Positions 26,446 through 36,192 of a stretch of DNA of 64,000 nt are shown in pieces. Location: positions 629,501 through 693,500 of the forward strand of contig NZ_UGOA01000001.1 of assembly GCF_900452385.1 (NCBI RefSeq). The letters run 5' to 3'. A program made the position numbers and the translations under genes. Under the pieces are notes generated by a model. That model worked only from the letters and a program-made list of their open reading frames with translations. It was not told where the DNA came from and made no database searches. Within the stretch, counting starts at the first letter, position 1. Each line of letters begins with the position of its first letter. This DNA comes from Legionella donaldsonii. Lineage in GTDB: Bacteria > Pseudomonadota > Gammaproteobacteria > Legionellales > Legionellaceae.

Positions 26446-27369
26446 TTACTTGGCTAAGTTGACTGGGGCAATCACAGGTTGCCACGCTTTATTCGTAATA
26501 ATAATTTTAGTGTTTTGTGCCAATTTTTCCATATTTTTAAATTGTTCTAATGCATTTTCATCTTTCGTAACAGCAGCTCGCCATTCATTGGCGTTAATAT
26601 TCAACGCAGGTAAGGCTGTAATTCGTAATACCCTGTCATCAATATGAATTTCTGAAGAATCTCCCGTTACTCCCAAGTCAGTGTGGGAGACAAAAGGGGG
26701 CGAAACCATATTCATAGCGAGTAATTTACGATAAAGAATCATGCCAACATAATCTTCTTTAATGCGAGCAATACTCTCTTCAAGAATAGTAGAGGCTTGC
26801 TCGATACCATTTTGCCATCCTTTTTCTACGTAATAACACCAAAGTTGTTTCTCTACTTTGGTTTTAGGCAGAAGGGAAATATCCGGTCTTTCAGGCACCT
26901 TGTAGTCCATCCACAAGTATTGTCTCCAGGTAGGGGGCGTGGTAACAAATTGAGCTTGTTTGGCAACTTTGTAAGTTCGGTCTGAAATACGAATCGTTTG
27001 TGTATCGGCCAAATTCAGCGTATTTCGTCCTTCCAGCAAAACTGGGGGTAAAATATTATGCTCTAGAATTAATGAATTGAAATCATAAACTGTATCCAAA
27101 CGACGTGCCTGTTTGGTCAGCTGATCATCAATGACTCTGGCGCGCCAAGCTAAACCTGATTGTGCTCCGACACTAAGAGCCGTCTCTTTCAAAGCCATCT
27201 CACGCATCTTATTCACAGTTTGTTTGGTGGCTTTGGAGCGCTTGGTATTCACCATGGCTTTCAAACCTTTAAGGGAGGTAGTATCCCCAGGCGGCACATT
27301 TTTGGTTGGAGTACAAGCAACCAAAAGAGCCACACAAACTATAAAAATACTATGAATAAATTTTGGCAT
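26446..27369 (-). CDS. dotC: Dot/Icm outer-membrane lipoprotein DotC
   Basis: DotC is a lipoprotein that, with DotD, places DotH in the outer-membrane core complex. I chose the ATG at 27369 because it opens a lipoprotein signal (MPKFIHSIFIVCVALLVAC, lipobox LVAC); an upstream in-frame ATG at 27438 would add 23 residues in front and abolish the signal. The resulting 307 residues match the L. pneumophila length of about 303. Its start lies inside the 3' end of dotD, a 20-base overlap, which implies coupled translation. Confidence 0.94.
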   Translation of the reverse strand: MPKFIHSIFIVCVALLVACTPTKNVPPGDTTSLKGLKAMVNTKRSKATKQTVNKMREMALKETALSVGAQSGLAWRARVIDDQLTKQARRLDTVYDFNSLILEHNILPPVLLEGRNTLNLADTQTIRISDRTYKVAKQAQFVTTPPTWRQYLWMDYKVPERPDISLLPKTKVEKQLWCYYVEKGWQNGIEQASTILEESIARIKEDYVGMILYRKLLAMNMVSPPFVSHTDLGVTGDSSEIHIDDRVLRITALPALNINANEWRAAVTKDENALEQFKNMEKLAQNTKIIITNKAWQPVIAPVNLAK

Positions 27370-27832
27370 AGCGCAATTCAACAACCTGACTGTTAGGATA
27401 AACATGAATGTCTGCCTTTCTTCCCGCTTGATAATCAATATCTCGCAGGATCTCAGCTAAACTCTCATCTTTACTGGTAAGACTAATTAAAACAGGAACG
27501 GCAGGTTCCTTGCCAAGAACACGTAAGCGAAAATGAGCTGCTTTCGCAATGCGCGCTGTTAATTCTTCAATAGGGCCGGCCCAATCGACAGAAGCTCGTG
27601 CCTGCAAATTATAAGCATTGGGAATGGTAAGGGTGTTGTCTTTGGTAGGAGGGGTAATCACCTTCTCTACTCTCGCCATTTCCAACATGGAGTCGCTTAC
27701 TGACGTGGCAGCTTCTGCAAGTTTGATCGTTGCATCATCACTAGGATCATTAGTAGGCGGTTTTTTGAATGAATGAATGCACCCAGCCAATAGAGTAGAT
27801 GCAAGAATAAGCATGACAAACTTGTTGATCAT
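27350..27832 (-). CDS. dotD: Dot/Icm outer-membrane lipoprotein DotD
   Basis: DotD is the partner lipoprotein of DotC in the outer-membrane core of the secretion system and has an N0-like secretin fold in its mature part. The ATG at 27832 gives a lipoprotein signal, MINKFVMLILASTLLAGC, with lipobox LAGC; an in-frame upstream ATG at 27931 lacks one. The 160-residue product matches the L. pneumophila size of about 163. It is the first gene of dotD-dotC-dotB, about 90 bases downstream of rsmD. Confidence 0.94.
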   Translation of the reverse strand: MINKFVMLILASTLLAGCIHSFKKPPTNDPSDDATIKLAEAATSVSDSMLEMARVEKVITPPTKDNTLTIPNAYNLQARASVDWAGPIEELTARIAKAAHFRLRVLGKEPAVPVLISLTSKDESLAEILRDIDYQAGRKADIHVYPNSQVVELRYAKIYS

Positions 27833-27924
27833 CTTTCGGGCTTTATAATCGATAAGTACTGCCTTGATTGAAACAGGAGCATGACGCCTTGTCAAGCGGA
27901 AGTAGTATTTAAGCATAGCAGACC

Positions 27925-28470
27925 CTAGCATTTTTCATAGAGGCCATAAATGACTTGTCCTGCTTGCCTGGACTTTCTTTCTTGCCAGATTTTAGGATCC
28001 AGGGTTAATTTTTCGGGGGCTTCAAGGTAAACCAACCCCCCAGCAGGTAGTGTATTGGAGTGGGCTAATAACTCCATGCATTGTGGAATATAATTTTCTA
28101 TAAAGGGCGGATCAAGAAAAACAAGATCAAAACACTCAGTTGTCTGACGAAGATAATCTTGTGCTTTCATATGAACCACTAATAAATTATTTTCAGGGAA
28201 TGAAGAAGCAATCTGCTGCAAGTTTTCATAAGCTTTGGCGGCGGTCTCAACAAAAACTACTTTTGCAGCGCCTCGCGAGAAGGCTTCGAAACCAAGAGCA
28301 CCGCTACCTGCAAACGCGTCAAGGCAACGTGCCCCTCGTATATCATGCATTAACCAGTTAAAGAGTGTTTCTTTAACTCTGTCTGGAGTGGGTCTCAAAT
28401 TGGCAATATCAGGAAAATGAAGTTTCTTGCCCCGATATTTTCCCCCGATTATCCGTACAGTCTGCTTCAC
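27925..28470 (-). CDS. rsmD: 16S rRNA (guanine(966)-N2)-methyltransferase RsmD
   Basis: RsmD methylates G966 of 16S rRNA in the assembled 30S subunit using S-adenosylmethionine. The 181-residue protein has the family start RIIGGKYRGKKLHFP, then RPTPDRVKETLFNWL, the SAM-binding segment CLDAFAGSGALGFEAFSRGA, and the catalytic motif DLVFLDPPF. Length is typical. It overlaps the preceding M16 peptidase gene by four bases and precedes dotD on the same strand. Confidence 0.95.
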   Translation of the reverse strand: MKQTVRIIGGKYRGKKLHFPDIANLRPTPDRVKETLFNWLMHDIRGARCLDAFAGSGALGFEAFSRGAAKVVFVETAAKAYENLQQIASSFPENNLLVVHMKAQDYLRQTTECFDLVFLDPPFIENYIPQCMELLAHSNTLPAGGLVYLEAPEKLTLDPKIWQERKSRQAGQVIYGLYEKC

Positions 28471-29768
28471 AACTTACCTACCGAAACGAGAAGCATTTTA
28501 TTGGGGTGCACTTGATGCTGAAAGGCCTTCTTTATATCGTCTGCTGTTACTGCATTAATGCGTGCTACATAAGAATCTAAATAAGTATCAGGCAAATGAT
28601 AAAAAGCAATCCGCAACAGCATATTGGCAATACTACTATTGCTAGCTAGTGATAAAGGGAAACTACCTGTTAAATATTGTTTAGCATCTAGTAATTCCTG
28701 CGCATTAGGGCCTTGAGTGATAAAATTGCTCAGCGTATCCTCGGTCACTTTCAAGGCTATCGCAGCTTGTTTGCTATGTGTTGATAGGCTGATGATAAAG
28801 GGGCCGTCACCGGGCATGGGCATGAATTGGCTGACGACACTGTAACTCAGACCACGTTTTTCTCGCACCTCATAAGCTAATCGAGAAACCAGCGCGCCTC
28901 CTCCTAAAATATAATTTCCGACTGTCAATGGAAAATAGTCCGGATTATGATGATCAATGCCAATTTGACCCAAGCGCAACATCGTTTGCGATGAGGGGAA
29001 ATCGATGCTGACTTTTTCCTTGTTTTTTAATTGGTTTGCTTTAGGGATGGTGGCGGCTGGTTTTCCTTTCGGTAAATTTTGGGTTAATTGTTCAGCGATT
29101 TGCTGGGCTTTTTTCTGATCAATAGCACCTACCAATACGATAACTGCATTGGAACTAACAAAATATTGTTGGTAAAATTGGTGTACATCGCCAAGCGTTA
29201 GTGCTTTGACACTCTCTCTTGTGCCATTAACAGGATGAGCATAAGGGTGAGTTTGGTAAAGTGTTTTAAAGAACACTTGATTAGCCACATCATCAGGAGA
29301 TTCTTGCGTTTGCGCGATAGACATTAACTGCTGATTTTTTTCTCTCTCGAAAGCGTCTTGTGGGAAATCGGGTTTGCTGACAATAAGTTCGAAGGTGTCG
29401 ATAGCGCGTTTAAGAGCCTCTTCGTTCGTTAGAGTCTTTAGGCTTAAAACCGCCATATCGCGACTGATTTCATTATTAAATTGGGCACCAGTATCAGCTA
29501 TTCTCTCTGCAATTTGAGTTGCATCCATACCGGCATTCCCTTGGGCAAGCAGATCGGATGTTAATGCACTTAAGCCAAATTGCTTGCCGTCATAGGCTGA
29601 ACCGGCTGCAAAGGCTATGCTGATATCTAGCATGGGTACTTCCATGGCTTGATAAAAAACCACTTTTGCACCATTTTTTGTATGCCATTGCTGCGTTTTA
29701 AAAGTACTGGCTTGTAGATTAGATACGAAGCTGATACTTAATAGAATTAATGTAAACAATGTTTTCAT
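28467..29768 (-). CDS. M16-family peptidase subunit lacking the zinc motif
   Basis: A 433-residue periplasmic protein with a signal peptide (ending LQAS). It has the two-half M16 fold, with RGLSYSV and a NYILGGGALVSRLAYEVREK segment in the second half, but where the inverted zinc motif HxxEH should stand it reads GLSALTSDLLAQG. It is therefore the non-catalytic partner. Two-subunit M16 enzymes with one active and one inactive chain are known. The active chain is the upstream gene, which overlaps this one by four bases, strongly suggesting a heterodimer. Confidence 0.9.
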   Translation of the reverse strand: MKTLFTLILLSISFVSNLQASTFKTQQWHTKNGAKVVFYQAMEVPMLDISIAFAAGSAYDGKQFGLSALTSDLLAQGNAGMDATQIAERIADTGAQFNNEISRDMAVLSLKTLTNEEALKRAIDTFELIVSKPDFPQDAFEREKNQQLMSIAQTQESPDDVANQVFFKTLYQTHPYAHPVNGTRESVKALTLGDVHQFYQQYFVSSNAVIVLVGAIDQKKAQQIAEQLTQNLPKGKPAATIPKANQLKNKEKVSIDFPSSQTMLRLGQIGIDHHNPDYFPLTVGNYILGGGALVSRLAYEVREKRGLSYSVVSQFMPMPGDGPFIISLSTHSKQAAIALKVTEDTLSNFITQGPNAQELLDAKQYLTGSFPLSLASNSSIANMLLRIAFYHLPDTYLDSYVARINAVTADDIKKAFQHQVHPNKMLLVSVGKL

Positions 29769-31087
29769 TGTTGTTCCTCTTCTAATACTGGAATTAATCG
29801 GGCTTCTGTTAAGGCATTTTCCTGAAAATAAAGCTGAGCTACTTGCTGCAATTGCTCGGGCGTAATGCTATTAATACGATCAGTATAAGTATCCGCAGTT
29901 TTCCAGCCCAAACCGGTTGTTTCTAGTAAGCCAAGTTCCATGGCTTGACCAAAAATAGAGTCTTTTTCAAATGTTTTTTGGGCAATAATCTGTGTTTTTA
30001 TCCGTTTTAGTTCGGTTGGACTGACCAGCTCATTCTGCAATCGCTTGATTTCTTTGAGCATACCTGCTTTGAGTTCATCAATAGAATGGGCTTCAGTGGG
30101 CGTGCCAAAAACAACAAACTGAGTCTGGTAGCGTGAGTATAGATTGTAGTAAGCATCAATCCCACTGGCCAGATGGCTGCCACGGACTAAATTCTTCGCA
30201 AAGCGTGCACTTTCACCAGCATCGAGGATATTCGCGATGATTTCCAGCGCATAAGGCTCCCAAACTGTCCTAGCCGTCTTCACGCTCGGCACTGTATAGC
30301 CGAACATCAACATGGGTAATTTGGCGGGTGCGTTAATTTCAACGAATTTAGGACCCAAGTTAGGTGGTTCTATTTGGGCTTTACGGCTGTAATTAGCATG
30401 CTTACCAATGGATTCAAAATATTTTATTGCTAATTGATGGACTTCTTCTGGGTTGACATCGCCAACGACGACAAGGGTTGCATTATTAGGCGCATAAAAA
30501 CGTTGATACCAGGTTTTGACATCGTCAACAGTCATTTGGTAGAGATCACTCATCCAGCCGATGACCGGGTGATGGTAAGGAGCGGTCAAATGGGCTGCAG
30601 CTAAATAGCGCTCGAAAGTCAGTGCTTGTGGGTTATCATCTGTACGTAAACGTCTTTCTTCACGAATTACTTTGATTTCTCTATTAAATTCTTCTTCATC
30701 AAATAATAGATTTTGCATCCGATCAGCTTCCAGTTCGAAGCTAATAGGCAATTTTGATGCAGCAATTTTTTCAAAATAGGCGGTGTAGTCATAATTAGTA
30801 AAGGCATTTTCTTGTCCGCCAACCGCAGCAATCGTTTTTGAAAAAACACCTAGAGGATATTTCGAGGTTCCTTTAAACATGAGGTGCTCCAGTGCGTGAG
30901 AAACGCCTGTGATCCCTCCCGGTTCATCTGCAGAACCAACGTTATACCATATCATAGATACAGCAATGGGGGCGCGATGATCTTCTTTTACCAGCACTTT
31001 TAAGCCATTTCGAAGAGTGAACTCTTTTGTTTGACTATAGGCTTGGCAAGTTAATACAGCCAAGAAAATCATTAATACAGTACGCAT
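29765..31087 (-). CDS. M16-family zinc peptidase, catalytic subunit
   Basis: A 440-residue periplasmic zinc peptidase with a short signal peptide (ending CQAYS). The inverted zinc motif is present as HALEHLMFKG (His, Glu, His), with the downstream Glu in the family position within a stretch rich in acidic residues. The protein resembles bacterial pitrilysin-like proteases of the processing-peptidase type. It is coupled by a four-base overlap to a second M16 gene without the zinc motif, forming a likely two-chain enzyme. The natural substrate is unknown. It diverges from ftsY. Confidence 0.92.
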   Translation of the reverse strand: MRTVLMIFLAVLTCQAYSQTKEFTLRNGLKVLVKEDHRAPIAVSMIWYNVGSADEPGGITGVSHALEHLMFKGTSKYPLGVFSKTIAAVGGQENAFTNYDYTAYFEKIAASKLPISFELEADRMQNLLFDEEEFNREIKVIREERRLRTDDNPQALTFERYLAAAHLTAPYHHPVIGWMSDLYQMTVDDVKTWYQRFYAPNNATLVVVGDVNPEEVHQLAIKYFESIGKHANYSRKAQIEPPNLGPKFVEINAPAKLPMLMFGYTVPSVKTARTVWEPYALEIIANILDAGESARFAKNLVRGSHLASGIDAYYNLYSRYQTQFVVFGTPTEAHSIDELKAGMLKEIKRLQNELVSPTELKRIKTQIIAQKTFEKDSIFGQAMELGLLETTGLGWKTADTYTDRINSITPEQLQQVAQLYFQENALTEARLIPVLEEEQQ

Positions 31088-31148
31088 GGATTAACTCCAA
31101 AGCAAAAAAAGTGATAGAATTCCACATTTCCTTCGCTTTGTATACCTT

Positions 31149-32204
31149 ATGATTAAATGGTTTAAAAAAAATCAGGATGAAACAAAATCAATATCTACGT
31201 CTACTGAAGAGTCAGAAATGCCCGCTCAGCAGCCTGAGATAGCCTCTGATCCGGTGAGTGATGATCTTCCTAAACAAGGGTTTTTTGCTCGTTTTAAACG
31301 CGGTCTGACCAAGACACGCCAGCAATTTGGCGAGGGGATTGGGCGTTTATTATTAGGAAAAAAAGAGATCGATGCAGTTTTACTGGAAGAATTGGAAACG
31401 TTGCTCCTCAGTGCGGATCTGGGTATTGAAACTTCACAAGCGATTTTAAAGCAACTAGGTGAAGAGTTGGCAAGAAAACAACTAACCGATGGTGATGCTG
31501 TTTTTGAGGCCCTTAAAAAGCGTTTGGAAACTATTTTGCTAATAAGGGAAAAACCATTGCAGGTAGAAACAGTGGATCACTCACCCTTTGTCATTTTAAC
31601 AGTTGGCGTCAATGGCGCTGGTAAAACAACCTCGATCGGTAAAATGGCTAAGCAGTTTCAACAGCAAGGCAAAAAAGTGATGCTGGCAGCAGGTGATACT
31701 TTCCGAGCTGCTGCAGTGGAGCAATTACAAATTTGGGGGGAGCGCAATCAAATCCCTGTAATCGCACAACATACTGGAGCTGATAGTGCGTCCGTTATTT
31801 ATGATGCTTTACAAGCAGCAAAAGCAAGAGGGATAGATGTTTTGATTGCTGATACAGCCGGTCGTTTACATACGCAAGGCAATTTAATGGAAGAGTTAAA
31901 GAAAGTGAAGCGTGTTATACAAAAATTGGATGCTAATGCGCCTCATGAAACAATGTTAGTTTTGGATGCCAGTATAGGACAAAATGCGCTCAACCAGGCG
32001 CGGCAATTTCATAAGGCTATTGGATTGACTGGTATTACTATGACCAAGCTTGATGGTACTGCAAAAGGCGGAATACTGTTTGCTATTGCTAATGAATTAG
32101 AGATACCATTCCGTTATCTGGGAATTGGTGAAGGAATTGACGACCTACGTCCTTTTGATGCCCAGCAATTTGTCAGAGCAATTTTTAATGATGATCAAAT
32201 TTGA
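31149..32204 (+). CDS. ftsY: Signal recognition particle receptor FtsY
   Basis: FtsY is the SRP receptor GTPase at the inner membrane that receives nascent chains and delivers them to SecYEG. The 351-residue protein has an acidic N-terminal A region (residues 1-55, shorter than in E. coli) and an NG domain with P-loop GVNGAGKTTS, the GDTFRAAAVEQL segment, DTAGRL, and TKLDGTAKGG. ftsE starts inside its last codons, 14 bases before the end, so ftsY-ftsE-ftsX are one operon as in many bacteria. Confidence 0.97.
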   Translation: MIKWFKKNQDETKSISTSTEESEMPAQQPEIASDPVSDDLPKQGFFARFKRGLTKTRQQFGEGIGRLLLGKKEIDAVLLEELETLLLSADLGIETSQAILKQLGEELARKQLTDGDAVFEALKKRLETILLIREKPLQVETVDHSPFVILTVGVNGAGKTTSIGKMAKQFQQQGKKVMLAAGDTFRAAAVEQLQIWGERNQIPVIAQHTGADSASVIYDALQAAKARGIDVLIADTAGRLHTQGNLMEELKKVKRVIQKLDANAPHETMLVLDASIGQNALNQARQFHKAIGLTGITMTKLDGTAKGGILFAIANELEIPFRYLGIGEGIDDLRPFDAQQFVRAIFNDDQI

Positions 32205-32841
32205 CCAAGTAAGTAAACGCTATCCTGGAGGCTTTGAAGCCTTAAGCCAGGTCAATTTTTCGCTGCAAAAAGGGGAAATGGTTTTTCTGACCGGTCATTC
32301 GGGAGCAGGAAAAAGCACGTTACTAAAATTAATTGCTATGCTGGAAATACCCTCTTCAGGGCAACTCGCAGTGAATGGTATTCGTTTAAACCAATTAAAA
32401 AAACGGGATATTGCTGCCTATCGCAGTAGTTTGGGGATTACCTTCCAATCGCCTAATTTACTCAATGATAGAACCGTCTTTGATAATGTTGCATTACCTT
32501 TGCAAATTCAAGGATTTGCACCAGTTATGATTGCCAAACGGGTGCACGCAGCGCTTGATATGGTTGGTTTGTTAACTAAGGAAAAAATGTTGCCTGTTCA
32601 TCTATCTGCGGGTGAACAACAACGAGTTGGCATTGCCAGGGCGGTAGTACACAAGCCCGCTTTGCTGCTAGCTGATGAACCTACAGGTAACCTTGACCCC
32701 AGCCTTTCTGCAGAAATTATGAAACTTTTTGATCAATTTAACCAGGTTGGAGTAAGTATTCTTATCGCCACGCACGATCTTGCCCTTATTGCGGGGATGA
32801 AACATCGTATTGTTATGCTTAAAGGAGGCCGGATGTGTTAA
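32191..32841 (+). CDS. ftsE: Cell-division ATP-binding protein FtsE
   Basis: FtsE is the ATPase of the FtsEX complex that activates septal peptidoglycan hydrolases. I chose the ATG at 32191, giving MIKFDQVSKRYPGG, which matches the usual FtsE start; a neighbouring in-frame ATG at 32188 is an equal possibility, and one at 32125 would lie deep in ftsY. The 216-residue protein has Walker A GHSGAGKSTLLK, the signature LSAGEQQRVGIA, Walker B LLLADEPTGNLD, and the switch His in ATHDL. It overlaps ftsX by seven bases. Confidence 0.95.
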   Translation: MIKFDQVSKRYPGGFEALSQVNFSLQKGEMVFLTGHSGAGKSTLLKLIAMLEIPSSGQLAVNGIRLNQLKKRDIAAYRSSLGITFQSPNLLNDRTVFDNVALPLQIQGFAPVMIAKRVHAALDMVGLLTKEKMLPVHLSAGEQQRVGIARAVVHKPALLLADEPTGNLDPSLSAEIMKLFDQFNQVGVSILIATHDLALIAGMKHRIVMLKGGRMC

Positions 32842-33764
32842 AAAATCTGCGTACTTTAAGTGCTTATCATTTGCAAGCGGCTAATAGTAGTCTTAATTTG
32901 CTTTGCCGTAAGCCACTGGCTACCATGATGACGGTGATTGTCATCGCGATTGCTTTAACCTTACCGACACTTTTTTGGGTGTTTACTGATAACTTGGAGC
33001 AATTAACTATCAATTGGCAGCGTGGGGGCCATATTTCTCTCTATTTAAAATCCCCTCTATCAGAGACTGAGCAGGCTGCTTTTGTAGCCCGTGTTCGTGC
33101 GACAGAGGGCGTTGGTAACGTAATACTCAAATCTTCAGAGGATGGACTGGCTGAATTGCAGCAACAGGAAGGCATGCATGACATTATGCGTTATCTGCCA
33201 GAAAACCCTCTCCCTGCAATGGTTGATGTTATTCCAGCTCTTGCCATTAATACCCCTGCTCAAATGGAGCAATTATTTGCTCGATTAAAAGTTTATCCGC
33301 AAGTTGAGCAAGCTAAACTTGATATGCAATGGATAACCAAACTGCATGCAATCCTGGGTTTTGCGACTAAAATAGCTCATGCATTAATGGCTCTATTGGC
33401 TTCTGCTGTCGTTTTGATAATTGGCAATACCTTGCGTCTTGCTATTCACAATCGCCATGAGGAAATTCAGGTACTAAAATTAATTGGGGCAACTGATCCC
33501 TATATTGCCCGTCCTTTTTTATATACTGGCATGTGGTATAGTTTAGCCGGTGCAATCATGGCAGTGCTTTTTGTCAATATTTTCATGCTTAGCGTTGCTG
33601 TTGCCGTTAAGCAGCTGGCAGCTGCCTACCAAATGCATTATCCCATTATGGGGCTGTCAGTTAAGCAAGCTTATTTATTGGTAATCGTCTCTACGATGTT
33701 AGGGTGGCTAGGTGCCAGATTGTCAGTAAAACAACAACTGGCTTCTATTGAGCCCTATAGTTGA
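32835..33764 (+). CDS. ftsX: Cell-division membrane protein FtsX
   Basis: FtsX is the membrane partner of FtsE and carries conformational signals to periplasmic peptidoglycan hydrolases at the septum. The 309-residue protein shows a cytoplasmic N-terminus, a first helix (about 32-52, VIVIAIALTLPTLFWVF), a periplasmic domain of about 120 residues, and three further helices, the arrangement of the family. The segment NRHEEIQVLKLIGATDPYI is a classic FtsX cytoplasmic-loop motif. It overlaps ftsE and precedes rpoH, an order common in gammaproteobacteria. Confidence 0.95.
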   Translation: MLKNLRTLSAYHLQAANSSLNLLCRKPLATMMTVIVIAIALTLPTLFWVFTDNLEQLTINWQRGGHISLYLKSPLSETEQAAFVARVRATEGVGNVILKSSEDGLAELQQQEGMHDIMRYLPENPLPAMVDVIPALAINTPAQMEQLFARLKVYPQVEQAKLDMQWITKLHAILGFATKIAHALMALLASAVVLIIGNTLRLAIHNRHEEIQVLKLIGATDPYIARPFLYTGMWYSLAGAIMAVLFVNIFMLSVAVAVKQLAAAYQMHYPIMGLSVKQAYLLVIVSTMLGWLGARLSVKQQLASIEPYS

Positions 33765-33848
33765 TGTATAATGCGGGTGCTATAGTTAATAAGGTTAATA
33801 CTGAATTGTTTTGGTAATTGTTATGGTGTTGGTAACTGGAGGAGCAGT

Positions 33849-34709
33849 ATGAGTCAGCAGTTGCAATTAGCGTCATGGAATTTACCTATTGGTAGTCTTG
33901 ATGCTTATATTCATCGTGTCAATCAAATACCGCTGCTTTCTGCTGAAGAAGAATATGAGTGTGCCGAGCGTTTTCATACTGAAGGCGATCTTGAAAGCGC
34001 ACGTCGTTTAGTTCTTGCTCATCTTCGTTATGTAGTTCGAGTTGCTCGTGGCTATTTAGGCTATGGTTTACCTCTTAATGATTTAATCCAGGAAGGTAAT
34101 GTTGGTTTAATGAAGGCCGTTAAGCGTTTTGACCCTAAAATGGGTGTTCGCCTTGTTTCATTTGCTGTTCACTGGATTAAAGCTGAAATACATGAATTTG
34201 TTCTGCGTAATTGGCGTATAGTTAAAATTGCAACGACCAAAGCCCAACGGAAATTGTTTTTTAACCTGCGTCAAATGAAGACCCGTCTAGGCTGGTTTAA
34301 CAGTGAGGAAGTCGATGCTGTTGCCAATGATCTTGGTGTCAGCCGTGAGGACGTGCTTGTTATGGAGCAGCGTCTTAATGCGATGGATGCCTCCTATGAT
34401 GCCCCTCTGTCCGATGATGACGATGACGCCTTCAAAGCCCCTGCCCATTATTTACATGATGCGAATAGTGATCCCGCCCATTTAATTGAAAAAGAAGTAA
34501 GCGGGGAACAAGGCAGAGAACAGCTATTTGTTGCTTTAGAGCGCCTTGACGAACGTAGTCAGGATATTTTACAACAACGTTGGTTGGCGGATAACAAAGC
34601 GACATTGCATGATTTGGCTGATAAATATGGTGTTTCCGCAGAGCGAGTGCGCCAGCTTGAAAAGAATGCCATGAAAAAACTTCGCCAATACATGGAAGAA
34701 ACGGTTTAA
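33849..34709 (+). CDS. rpoH: RNA polymerase heat-shock sigma factor RpoH
   Basis: RpoH directs transcription of chaperone and protease genes after heat or envelope stress. The 286-residue protein has the sigma-70 regions in order: region 2 with [20 protein letters not shown] and [19 protein letters not shown], the RpoH box [12 protein letters not shown] that distinguishes it from other sigma factors, and region 4 with [20 protein letters not shown] strong GGAGGAG ribosome-binding site precedes the ATG. A TATAAT hexamer just after the ftsX stop (33770 area) suggests its own promoter. Confidence 0.97.
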   Translation: MSQQLQLASWNLPIGSLDAYIHRVNQIPLLSAEEEYECAERFHTEGDLESARRLVLAHLRYVVRVARGYLGYGLPLNDLIQEGNVGLMKAVKRFDPKMGVRLVSFAVHWIKAEIHEFVLRNWRIVKIATTKAQRKLFFNLRQMKTRLGWFNSEEVDAVANDLGVSREDVLVMEQRLNAMDASYDAPLSDDDDDAFKAPAHYLHDANSDPAHLIEKEVSGEQGREQLFVALERLDERSQDILQQRWLADNKATLHDLADKYGVSAERVRQLEKNAMKKLRQYMEETV

Positions 34710-34744
34710 AATATCAAGCGTTCTTGTGCAATTGAAATAAATGA

Positions 34745-35737
34745 CTAGGATTGTTCATCGCCAGTCAATAATTTTCTTAATTTCAATTTTGTTACCTCAT
34801 CTGCAAAAGCTGAATCAATGGCATTGAGTGTAAACATTTTCATTTGATTGTCAGAGTAATGATAGGTTTGTTGTACTCGTTGATACTCTTTCGCTAAATT
34901 AGTGCGAAAAAAAGGAGGATCATCTGAGCCGAGGCTGATTTTAATACCGGCTTCCATTAGGTGGGGCAGGGGATGACTCACCAAGTCTTTAAAAAGGCCA
35001 AGAGCCACGTTGCTGGAAGGACAAACTTCCAGTGCGATATTACGATCTTTCAATTGGGCAATGGTTTCTGCGGAATGAATTGCCTGTATACCATGACCGA
35101 TGCGCTCGATTGGCAAATACTCCATTGCTTCAAGCATGCCACTTGCTGGAGCAAATTCACCTGCATGTACCGTACAATGAAGCCCCGCTTCCGCAGCGAT
35201 TTGGTAGGCTTTCTTGAATAATTTAGGGGGAAAATGAATTTCATCCCCACCAAGACCAAGCCCCACAATACAAGGAACTTGCTCTTTAATTGCTTGTTTT
35301 GCGACGCGGATCGCAGCGTCTGCTCCAAAATGCCTTACTGCGGTTATGATGATCCTGCCTATAATATTAAATTGATTTTCGGCATCATCAATGGCCTGTT
35401 GTATCGCCTGCAAATGTTCGGATGAGGGAATGCCACTGGCTTGCTCAGCATGATCAGGAGAATACATCATTTCTATATAAACAGTATTTTCTAAAGCGTT
35501 GGATTTCAGATAATCAAAAGTAATATCATAATAGTCTCTTGGTGTTTTAATCAGTGCAGCAATCGCATCGTAAGCTTTTAAAAAATCGAGAAAATCATGG
35601 TAACTATAGCCTTTTCCATCGCAGGCAAGTAGCGTTTGCGGAAGCGGCAGCTTATTGCGCTTGGCGAGTTTTTGGGCAAGAGTTGGGGTAATCGTTCCTT
35701 CCAAATGTGAGTGCAGCTCGGCTTTTTTTATGCTCAT
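34745..35737 (-). CDS. Adenosine/adenine deaminase family protein
   Basis: A 330-residue cytoplasmic metal-dependent hydrolase of the adenosine/adenine deaminase family. It has the metal motif ELHSHLEGTITP, a VHAGE segment, ERIGHGIQAI, the SSNVALGL site and the final SLGSDDPPFF. The later motif GSDDP-x-F and NAIDSAF are closer to adenine deaminase and adenosine-like variants than to the E. coli enzyme, which has NTDDP, so I do not choose between adenosine and adenine. It converges on rpoH and diverges from the small protein gene at 35879. Confidence 0.88.
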   Translation of the reverse strand: MSIKKAELHSHLEGTITPTLAQKLAKRNKLPLPQTLLACDGKGYSYHDFLDFLKAYDAIAALIKTPRDYYDITFDYLKSNALENTVYIEMMYSPDHAEQASGIPSSEHLQAIQQAIDDAENQFNIIGRIIITAVRHFGADAAIRVAKQAIKEQVPCIVGLGLGGDEIHFPPKLFKKAYQIAAEAGLHCTVHAGEFAPASGMLEAMEYLPIERIGHGIQAIHSAETIAQLKDRNIALEVCPSSNVALGLFKDLVSHPLPHLMEAGIKISLGSDDPPFFRTNLAKEYQRVQQTYHYSDNQMKMFTLNAIDSAFADEVTKLKLRKLLTGDEQS

Positions 35738-35878
35738 GGTTGTTCCTTCCCATTGCTATAATAGACTTTATTGAAATTCAGCGAATTTCGAATGAAGTCT
35801 AATGATTAATGGCAACTTAGTGTAAAAACCGATAAAATTAGCCATCTGTTATTTATTATATGCTATCCAGGACTAATC

Positions 35879-36064
35879 ATGAGCCAGAATGATATTGATA
35901 AAGCTTACGTAAGCCCTTACGACAAATTCCTTTTTGAATTTGATGCGCAACATAAAAAATCCACCTCCCAGCTCAAAGAAATCAAAAAGCATCAGCGTAT
36001 TGCCTATTTGCGTGATAATGCCAAACGAGATGAGAAGGATGATGAAATTTGGGGAGGATTCTAA
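35879..36064 (+). CDS. Small conserved protein (CBU_0585-like)
   Basis: A 61-residue charged cytoplasmic protein, MSQNDIDKAYVSPYDKFLF followed by a Lys/Arg/Asp-rich part with LKEIKKHQRIAYLRD and the end DDEIWGGF. It reminds me of a small protein annotated in Coxiella and Legionella as CBU_0585 family; the resemblance is from memory and its function is not known. A plausible ATG context (CCAGGACTAATC) supports translation. It reads away from the deaminase gene. Confidence 0.6.
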   Translation: MSQNDIDKAYVSPYDKFLFEFDAQHKKSTSQLKEIKKHQRIAYLRDNAKRDEKDDEIWGGF

Positions 36065-36192
36065 GATCGGTGGGTATGTTCTCACAAACGTTCCCATGAA
36101 TTTCATTACTCTTGCCAGAATTAGACGAATGTATTCTCTCTCTCTCTTTGAATGTCCCTTCGACCGGGGAGGGAGAGATTTCTAGAATTGCT

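Noticed and set aside
36132-36182. CT-rich and GA-rich tracts before the F-box gene as a terminator
   Set aside because: The stem is imperfect and lacks a T-run. It may only reflect simple-sequence DNA.
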